NCBI GenBank assembly: GCA_023395465.1
Contig: JAEWZE010000129.1
Location: forward strand, 1 to 24,567
Source of the DNA: Pseudomonadota bacterium
Lineage (GTDB): Bacteria; Pseudomonadota; Gammaproteobacteria; Xanthomonadales; Xanthomonadaceae
Direction: 5' to 3'
Length of the DNA stretch: 24,567 nucleotides
Shown here: positions 8,147 to 13,837 of the stretch, in pieces
How positions within the stretch are numbered: the first letter of the stretch is position 1
Layout of the letters: every line of letters begins with the position of its first letter
Translations under genes and position numbers: made by a program
Notes under the pieces: generated by a model
Told to the model about the DNA's origin: nothing
Databases searched by the model: none
The model's input: only the letters and a program-made list of their open reading frames with translations

Positions 8147-9069
8147 GGTGCGTCTCCCCCGGTAGTCGATGACGGCGTGCGACGACGGCCCTCCGGGCTT
8201 GCGAGGAAGCTGATCGCCCCGGACGGGTCGTTGCTGAAGATCGCGTCGAAGCCGTACGCCACTGCACGACGCCACTCCGCCTCGCTGTCGATGACGCCGG
8301 AAAACACCAGCACGCCGTCGCGCTGGAACTGCGCGACCTGCGCTTGTGTGGTTTCCCGCCCGGAAAGCACGATGCAGCGGGCCCCCAGGTCGCGCAGGGT
8401 CGCGGCATAGTCGTGGCTGTTGCGCGGCACGCCCAAGGGGCAGGTGCGGATGCGCGGGTTGAGCTCGCGCATCGCGCGGATGGTGCGCCAGTCGAAAGAT
8501 TGCAGGATCACGCGGTCCTCCAGGCCATGACGGCGCACCAGCTGGTCGAGCTTGGCGGCGTACAGCGTGGGGTCGATGGGTGCGCCGGGCGCACCGTCCT
8601 TCGGCAGCTTGGTCTCGATGAAGTACCGGATGGTCGCGTTGCCGGCGAAGGCCCGGAAGACCTCCTCCAGCGTCGGCATGCCCGCCACGCGCTTCTCCGC
8701 GTCGGGATAGATGCCGCGCGAACGGCTTCCGCAATCGAAGGCCCGGCTCTGTTCCAGAGTGAGCGTGCGCACCGGCTTGGGCACAAGCCCGGACCCTTCG
8801 GGCGCGCTGCAGAAGTCCGGATTGATGTCCGCATCGTGGGTGACCAGCAACTCGTTGTCCGCGGTGAGTTGCAGGTCCATCTCGAGGTAGTCCACGCCGA
8901 CCTTCGCCGCCTGGCCGAAGGCGTACAGCGTGTTCTCCGGCCAGGACAGTGCCCCGCCGCGGTGGGCGATGACGCCCGGGGCAGCCAGCGCCATTGCGGG
9001 CGCCATGGCCAGGATGCCGGCCACCGCGAGCCCGACGCGCAGGCCCGATCGCACGACCTGCATGGTCAT
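8143..9069 (-). CDS. Secreted glycerophosphodiester phosphodiesterase (GDPD family)
   Basis: A 308-residue enzyme with an N-terminal signal peptide ending at about 29 (AMALA). The TIM-barrel GDPD motifs are intact: AHRGG (His36, Arg37), PENT (44-47) with metal ligand Glu45, EMDLQLT with Glu63 and Asp65, and THDAD with catalytic His78. A further acidic ligand is in FIETKLP. It should cleave glycerophosphodiesters such as glycerophosphocholine to glycerol-3-phosphate and an alcohol, in the periplasm. It resembles GlpQ-type periplasmic enzymes more than cytosolic UgpQ because of the signal peptide. Its ATG shares one base with the upstream receptor stop (TGATG), and its own stop overlaps the next start by four bases, so all three genes form one coupled operon. 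Confidence 0.92.
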   Translation of the reverse strand: MTMQVVRSGLRVGLAVAGILAMAPAMALAAPGVIAHRGGALSWPENTLYAFGQAAKVGVDYLEMDLQLTADNELLVTHDADINPDFCSAPEGSGLVPKPVRTLTLEQSRAFDCGSRSRGIYPDAEKRVAGMPTLEEVFRAFAGNATIRYFIETKLPKDGAPGAPIDPTLYAAKLDQLVRRHGLEDRVILQSFDWRTIRAMRELNPRIRTCPLGVPRNSHDYAATLRDLGARCIVLSGRETTQAQVAQFQRDGVLVFSGVIDSEAEWRRAVAYGFDAIFSNDPSGAISFLASPEGRRRTPSSTTGGDAP

Positions 9070-12000
9070 CAGAAGTCCGCCTTGAGCGTGGCGAAGAAGT
9101 AGCGGCCGATGCCATCCATGTAGGCGGCACCGTTGTTCGCGTTGACCGTATCCGCGGTGAGGTGCGGGCTGGTGCCGTAGGCCTGCAGCACCGGGTGCTT
9201 GACCTTGCTGTCGGTCAGGTTCTTGACGCCCAGGGACACCGAATAGCGGGTGGCCGGGTACCAGGTCAGGTTGAGGTCGTGCTGCCAGTACTCGGGCACG
9301 TACGGCATCTCGCGCGTTTCCAGCGACTGGTCGTTGACCGCGTACAGGCTCCTGCTGATGTAGCGGGTGGTGAGGCCGGCGCTGAAGTTCCCGATCTCGT
9401 ACGTACTGCGCAGGCTGGCCTTGAAGTCCGGGTACTGGAACTGCCCGGCATTGTCGGTGCCGGCCGTGCCGCGCTGGGCGATCACGCGACGCTCGAGGTT
9501 GCGCGTGCCGCTGAAGCCGATCCGGTAATGGCCCGGGCCCAGGTCGAAGCCGTAGTTGGCCGAGAAATCGATGCCGCGGGCGCGGCGTCCGGCCAGGTTG
9601 GCGTACTGCGCCTGCACATAGTCCACTTCGCCGGCGAGATGGCCGGGGCCGTCGGTGGCGTGGCGATGCACGAACTGGCAGTACCCCATGTCCGGCCCGC
9701 CGCTGGCATTGACGCAGTTGTTCATGATCGTGCCGTAGGCTATCGACGTGATCACGTTGTCGATGTCGATCTCCCAGTAGTCGGCCGTCAGGTCCAGGCC
9801 GCGCACGAACCCGGGCTGCCACACCACGCCATACGAAATGGAGTTCGAGGTTTCGGGATCGAGCTCGGGATTGCCGCCGGTGAACACGCGCGGCGCGTTC
9901 TGGTTCGGCGTGGGCAGCGGGCCGGTCCAACCGGGCACGGTGGCGGCACAGTTGCCGGCCCGATCCCGATCCTGGCTGATGCGGCCCTCCTGGCAGGGGT
10001 CGCCGATGTGGCCCAGCGTGACCATGCTCACCGGCGCGTACAGCTCGCCGAAGTTCGGCACGCGGGTGCTGAAACCCTTCACCCCACGCAGGCTGATTCC
10101 CTGGAATGGCGTCCAGACCATGCCCAGCTTCCAGGTGTTGGTGGACGGGTTGTCGCTGTAGCGCGAGTGGCGGTACGCGCCCTCGACGTCGAGCTTGCGC
10201 GCCCACGGCAGGTCGGCCAGCACCGGCACCACCAGCTCGCCGTAGACCTCCGACACGCGACGGTCGGCGCTCATGTCCGGATGCAGGCCGTGGTCGTTGC
10301 CCGGCGACCAGACGATGTTCGCCAGCTTGGCGGCGTCCGGGTCGTCGCGCGTGTCGAGCGTCTCCTCGCGCCACTCCACGCCCGCGGCGAAGCGGACCTC
10401 GCCAGCGGGTAGATCGAAGAGCGCGCCGTTCATTCCCAGCCCCACGTTGAGCAGGCTGTTGCGGGTGGTCTCGTAGCGTTCGTAGGGCATCACGTAGTCG
10501 ATCCACTCCTGGCTCGGCCGCGTCGTGCTGTAGAGGTCGGTGGGCACGCAGCCCTGCGCGCGTGCGGCCTCGCTGGCGCAGACCGGGTTGCCGGCGGCGT
10601 CGACGGCGACGTCGCGTGCCAGCAGCCATTCGTCGCGGCCGACCATGTTGGTGGTGGTGACGTCGTCCGCCACCCGGCCCCAGCGCAGGAAGCCCTTCCA
10701 GTCGACGCGGTCGGTGAGCCGGCCGCTGAGGTCCGTGCCGAAGCTGATGGCGTCGCGGCGATGGATCTCGCGCGACATGGGCAGGTGAGAGTAATGGCGG
10801 TTGAGCGGCAGCTCCGTCAGGCCCTGCGCCTCCATGTGCGCGCGGAGCGAATCCGGAAGGAAGGGATCGTCCAGGCGCGCGATGCCGCCCGGATACGCCA
10901 GGCCCGTCTCGGCATCCCGGCCCCACCAGTTGGTGGGCCGCACGTCGTCGCGATGGCCGGGCCACTGCGCGTGGCCGCTGACATAGCTCGCGGCATAGCC
11001 CAAGCTGGTAGTCCAGACCAGCTCCGGATTCACCTGCACCTCGAGATTCGCGTAGGCGGAGGCCTTCTCCGACTTGTCGCGCAGCAGCATGTAGTCGTAG
11101 ATGCCGAACGCGGTATCGGGGCCGCCGTCCTGGGTACCCGTGTCGTTGTTGGAGATCGTGCGGTAGCTGTCCCGCGGGATCTGTACCACCTGGCCATCGA
11201 TCAACTGGTGCCAGTCGCCGTTGATCGCGTTGGTGCCGCACGGCGCGCTGCCCTCGAAGACGCACCAGGTGGGATACGCCGAACGGTAGAACTGGTGAAA
11301 ATCGATGATGATGTTGTCGGGGATGCCGTCCTCCGGCCCGGTGTTGTCCGGGTTGACGGCGTAGACGTAGCGCTTGTCGAAGCGATCCAGCAGCGGGATC
11401 TCGTCGGTGAAAACGTAGTTGACGCCGAACACCAGGTGGGCGCGCTCGTCCATGAAGTCCAGTCCCGACGCCACCGACGCCTGGGTCTGGCGCGCATCGC
11501 CTTCCTCGGACATGCCGGTGCTGAGAGAGACCGAAGTGCCGTCCATGCGCTTCTTCATGACCACGTTTACCGCACCGGTGACCGCGTCGGCGCCGTAGAT
11601 GGCCGACGCCCCGCCGGTGACGGTCTCGATGCGCTCGACCAGTGCCGAGGGAATGGTATTGAGGTCCACCGCCGCGGTACGCGCGCCACCGGACACCCAG
11701 CGATGGCCATCGACCAGCACCAGCGAGCGGTTGGTGCCCATGCCACGCAGGTCGATGTTGGCAACGCCCTTGTCGTACTCCTGGCCCATCGAGTTCATCT
11801 CGCCCAGGCCCGGACCGATGGCAGGGTTGAGCTGCAGTGCGTCGTACAGGGTGAAGCGGCCGGTCTCCTTGACCTCGTCGAACTCCAGCACCGAGATCGG
11901 CATCGCCGACTCCAGTTCCGGGCGCGCGATGCGCGTGCCGGTCACCACCACCTTGTCGAGCGTGCTGGCCGCCACCGCGCCGGTGGAAGCGGCCACGCCA

Positions 12001-12131
12001 GCTGCGTCGGAAACGCCGTCCGTTGGCGTCGCGGGTGCGTTGTCCTGCGCCCTGGCCTGGGATGCGGAACCCAGGACGATGGCAACCGCCACGGCGACGC
12101 CGGTGCGATGGAGACGGTGGGTGATGGACAT
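9069..12131 (-). CDS. TonB-dependent outer-membrane receptor
   Basis: A 1020-residue receptor. The signal peptide ends near residue 28 (SQARA). A low-complexity linker rich in A/T/S follows, then a TonB-box-like LDKVVVTGTRI (about 59-68) and a plug domain with NIDLRGMGTNRSLVLVDGHR and IETVTGGASAIYGADA. The barrel follows and ends with the required terminal aromatic (LKADF). Four Cys pairs occur in predicted loops (for example CVFEGSAPC and CVNASGGPDMGYC), plausibly disulfides. The ATG at 12129-12131 is chosen because the signal peptide starts there; the frame is open further upstream but looks non-coding. The substrate is unknown; the two downstream secreted phosphodiesterases suggest a phosphodiester-containing compound or its products. 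Confidence 0.93.
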   Translation of the reverse strand: MSITHRLHRTGVAVAVAIVLGSASQARAQDNAPATPTDGVSDAAGVAASTGAVAASTLDKVVVTGTRIARPELESAMPISVLEFDEVKETGRFTLYDALQLNPAIGPGLGEMNSMGQEYDKGVANIDLRGMGTNRSLVLVDGHRWVSGGARTAAVDLNTIPSALVERIETVTGGASAIYGADAVTGAVNVVMKKRMDGTSVSLSTGMSEEGDARQTQASVASGLDFMDERAHLVFGVNYVFTDEIPLLDRFDKRYVYAVNPDNTGPEDGIPDNIIIDFHQFYRSAYPTWCVFEGSAPCGTNAINGDWHQLIDGQVVQIPRDSYRTISNNDTGTQDGGPDTAFGIYDYMLLRDKSEKASAYANLEVQVNPELVWTTSLGYAASYVSGHAQWPGHRDDVRPTNWWGRDAETGLAYPGGIARLDDPFLPDSLRAHMEAQGLTELPLNRHYSHLPMSREIHRRDAISFGTDLSGRLTDRVDWKGFLRWGRVADDVTTTNMVGRDEWLLARDVAVDAAGNPVCASEAARAQGCVPTDLYSTTRPSQEWIDYVMPYERYETTRNSLLNVGLGMNGALFDLPAGEVRFAAGVEWREETLDTRDDPDAAKLANIVWSPGNDHGLHPDMSADRRVSEVYGELVVPVLADLPWARKLDVEGAYRHSRYSDNPSTNTWKLGMVWTPFQGISLRGVKGFSTRVPNFGELYAPVSMVTLGHIGDPCQEGRISQDRDRAGNCAATVPGWTGPLPTPNQNAPRVFTGGNPELDPETSNSISYGVVWQPGFVRGLDLTADYWEIDIDNVITSIAYGTIMNNCVNASGGPDMGYCQFVHRHATDGPGHLAGEVDYVQAQYANLAGRRARGIDFSANYGFDLGPGHYRIGFSGTRNLERRVIAQRGTAGTDNAGQFQYPDFKASLRSTYEIGNFSAGLTTRYISRSLYAVNDQSLETREMPYVPEYWQHDLNLTWYPATRYSVSLGVKNLTDSKVKHPVLQAYGTSPHLTADTVNANNGAAYMDGIGRYFFATLKADF

Positions 12132-12288
12132 CTGGATACAGCTCCGGTAACGGACGAGGACAGACCTCTCCGCCGGATCGGCAGACAAGAGCGCGTATGG
12201 CACGACCCCAAGGTCATGCGCGCGCCGATGCCGGCGGGAGAAGCCGGCGATTCTTCCAGTGCGTGATGACGGCGCGATTACATGCACA

Positions 12289-12314
12289 GCGTCGAGCGTC
12301 ATGCTGCTCGACGC
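12289..12314. promoter_or_regulatory. Inverted repeat upstream of the receptor operon
   Basis: GCGTCGAGC and GCTCGACGC form perfect 9-bp arms around an 8-base spacer, about 160 bases upstream of the receptor start. No T-run follows on either strand, so it is not an intrinsic terminator. It may be an operator or a structured leader. Confidence 0.4.
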
Positions 12315-12551
12315 ATTGCGCGTGGCACATTCGTTGCGCGGATGCTGCAGCGCCGGTCGCCGGCGTCGCGCGCATGCAGAAGTCTTTCTGTCTTGTCTCA
12401 CAGCGGGTTTCGCACGCGCGCCCATTCCCGGGAAGCCCGGGCGCGGGCGTCCTGGACGCTGCCTGCGGCCAACAACTTCCGTGAAGAGTCGAAGTCCGGC
12501 GAGACTCGCGCGCGTGGCCGATTGCGTTCGTGCGAACCCCCGCAGCGCCGC

Positions 12552-12584
12552 CAGAAAGAAAAGGCCCCGCCGAAGCGGGGCCTT
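12552..12584 (-). terminator. Rho-independent terminator of the small helical protein gene
   Basis: On the minus strand a perfect 10-bp stem AAGGCCCCGC/GCGGGGCCTT with a stable TTCG tetraloop is followed by TTCTTTCT. It starts about 25 bases after the stop of the gene at 12610-13098 and separates it from the receptor operon. Confidence 0.88.
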
Positions 12585-12609
12585 CGCTGGCCAACCTGGT
12601 GCGCTGCGG

Positions 12610-13098
12610 TCAGCCAGCCGGCACCGGCTCGGGTTCCGGCTGCGACGCAGCGCTGCGCGCGCCGCGGCTGAAGCGCTGCGACAGCAGCCGCTTCAGCGCC
12701 TCCATGCCCTCGCCCCGCCCCGACACCTTGAGCACCGCATAGCCCTCCAGCGCCGCGTTCATCAGGTCGCTGCCCAGTGCCATCTCCGCCCCGGACATGC
12801 GCTCCTGCAGGCGCTTGATCCGCTGCAGCCGCGGGCGCAGCGCGTCGAGCGAGGCCAGGTCGCGCTGGAAGCCCTCCAGGTCGAAGTTGCGCGGCAGCAC
12901 GCCCGGGTTCTCGGCAAAGGCCACCGTGCTCTGGCGCACGAAGGCCTCGGACTTGGCGCCCATCTTGGCCAGGTCCCGCGTCTGGTCCGGCCCCAGTGCG
13001 GCCATCCCGGCCAGCTCGGTCTCCACCGCCGCCAGCGCGGCATCCAGGCGTCCCAGCCGCTCGGCATCCAGGCTCAGGTCGATCAGGTTCTGCGACAT
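12610..13098 (-). CDS. Small helical protein of unknown function
   Basis: A 162-residue protein I cannot assign to a named family. It is predicted to be almost wholly alpha-helical, rich in Leu, Ala and charged residues. There are helix-like stretches at 5-35 and 95-135, a central segment ending in NPGVLPRNFDLEGFQRDL, and a basic then acidic/proline-rich tail (QPEPEPVPAG). There is no signal peptide, membrane segment or metal motif. It reads like cytosolic helical-bundle proteins found as hypotheticals in many bacteria. The start at 13096-13098 is preferred because a strong AAGGAGA precedes it by six bases; the frame stays open upstream only because the adjacent 21-bp repeat array contains no stops. 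It is a single-gene unit with its own terminator, divergent from hsdR. Confidence 0.8.
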   Translation of the reverse strand: MSQNLIDLSLDAERLGRLDAALAAVETELAGMAALGPDQTRDLAKMGAKSEAFVRQSTVAFAENPGVLPRNFDLEGFQRDLASLDALRPRLQRIKRLQERMSGAEMALGSDLMNAALEGYAVLKVSGRGEGMEALKRLLSQRFSRGARSAASQPEPEPVPAG

Positions 13099-13104
13099 CA
13101 CGTG

Positions 13105-13111
13105 TCTCCTT
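13105..13111 (-). promoter_or_regulatory. Strong ribosome-binding site deciding the start of the small helical protein
   Basis: AAGGAGA six bases upstream of the ATG at 13096-13098. It settles the start against longer in-frame extensions into the repeat array. Confidence 0.8.
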
Positions 13112-13266
13112 GGTCCATGTGAAAGTTGGCCGGCACATCCCCGTCCGGCTTTGGCATTCCAGCGGGCGGCTGCCCGCTGCGCTGCCGGGCAAGTCCGCGC
13201 GTCGCTGTAGGAGAACGCCCCGGCGACGGGTAGGACTGGGCCTACGGCGGCTGGCGGCTGGCATGG

Positions 13267-13560
13267 CGCAAGCGGCCAGCGGCCGCGCGCAAGCGGATCC
13301 GGCCGGCGCGCAAGCGAGAAACAGTGGGTCGCGAGCCGAAATGACTTGCGCGCAAGCATTCGGCGGTTGCGCGCAAGCGAATCCGGCTTGCGCGCAAGGC
13401 GGCACCAGTCGCGCGCAAGCGAAATTGGCTTGCGCGCAAGCCAACGGCGGTCGCGCGCAAGCACGAACCATCCAATCGCAAGCTGCGAAGGCTTGCGCGC
13501 AAGCGACATTTGGTTGCGCGCAACTGGATTTCAGTCGCGCGCAAGGCGCCGTGGCCCGGC
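13267..13560. repeat. Array of fourteen 21-bp units with conserved TTGCGCGCAAG-type core
   Basis: CGCAAG (or a one-base variant) recurs at 13267, 13288, 13309, 13330, 13351, 13372, 13393, 13414, 13435, 13456, 13477, 13498, 13519 and 13540: thirteen consecutive intervals of exactly 21 bp. Most units carry the palindromic core TTGCGCGCAA or TCGCGCGCAA; the remaining 9 or so bases vary freely. Units 4 (CGCGAG) and 13 (CGCAAC) are degenerate, and units 3 and 10 lack the GCG that normally precedes the next unit's core. The period keeps several frames open on both strands, giving heptapeptides such as CAQANPA, LRASESG and LARKPIS. None has a credible start or ribosome site. It lies between divergent genes, about 170 bases from the small helical gene and 280 bases from hsdR. 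Confidence 0.92.
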
Positions 13561-13837
13561 CCTGACCCAGAATCGTTCGTGGATTGCGTTTGGACAGCCG
13601 GGCGTCGCAACCTTTCAATGCCCGCGCCACCCGGAAGCAAGGCGAGTCCGGCCGCGTGCGCCCAAATCCTGTCCCTTCCCCTTTACCCGTTGCGCGGCCA
13701 CTGTTGCGCAGACGGCAACGATCGTTGCCGCGAAGGCAACACCCGGCAGGGAGACACTCGGCTGACTTGCGCATGCGCCCTAACCCCCTGATCCACGTAC
13801 ACTTCACCCGGAAGCACCGCGTCACCGTGGGGGGACG
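13561..13837. other. hsdR upstream region
   Basis: No gene is supported. It contains the 18-bp palindrome at 13713-13730, two TTGCGC hexamers at 13690-13695 and 13704-13709, a 10-bp palindrome GCGCATGCGC at 13769-13778 and a G-rich ribosome site just before hsdR. I cannot place a convincing promoter, though the defence operon's promoter must lie here or in the array. Confidence 0.5.
13713..13730. promoter_or_regulatory. Perfect 18-bp palindrome upstream of hsdR (candidate operator)
   Basis: CGGCAACGATCGTTGCCG is fully self-complementary. A third GGCAAC half-site follows at 13735-13740, exactly 21 bp after the first (13714). It lies about 107 bases upstream of the hsdR start, where a repressor or controller site for the restriction operon would be expected. 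No regulator gene is recognisable next to it; the truncated RhuM-like ORF in the operon carries a possible DNA-binding segment. Confidence 0.6.

Larger units (their letters stand above)
12132..12609. other. Promoter/leader region of the receptor operon plus terminator of the upstream gene
   Basis: No protein is supported in these 478 bases. The right end holds the terminator of the small helical gene (12552-12584). The rest should carry the promoter of the receptor operon on the minus strand. A GGAG lies close to the receptor ATG. I looked for a Pho-box (paired CTGTCAT-like repeats 11 bp apart) because of the phosphodiesterases, and found none that fits. Confidence 0.5.

Noticed and set aside
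8143..11265. Single giant protein from the open frame covering the receptor and phosphodiesterase
   Set aside because: Only the last 308 residues are the GDPD enzyme with its own signal peptide; the upstream part is a shadow of the receptor gene.
12132..12609. Pho-box upstream of the receptor/phosphodiesterase operon
   Set aside because: CTGTGCAT and CCGTCAT occur on the minus strand but 17 bp apart rather than 11, so they do not form a Pho-box.
13267..13560. CRISPR array
   Set aside because: The conserved part is only about 11 bp and the variable part about 10 bp, far below CRISPR repeat and spacer sizes, and there are no cas genes.
12398..13825. Long minus-strand ORF of 475 codons spanning the 21-bp array
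   Set aside because: It is open mainly because the repeat period is a multiple of three and contains no stops. It overlaps the well-supported gene at 12610-13098 in another frame and has no credible start.
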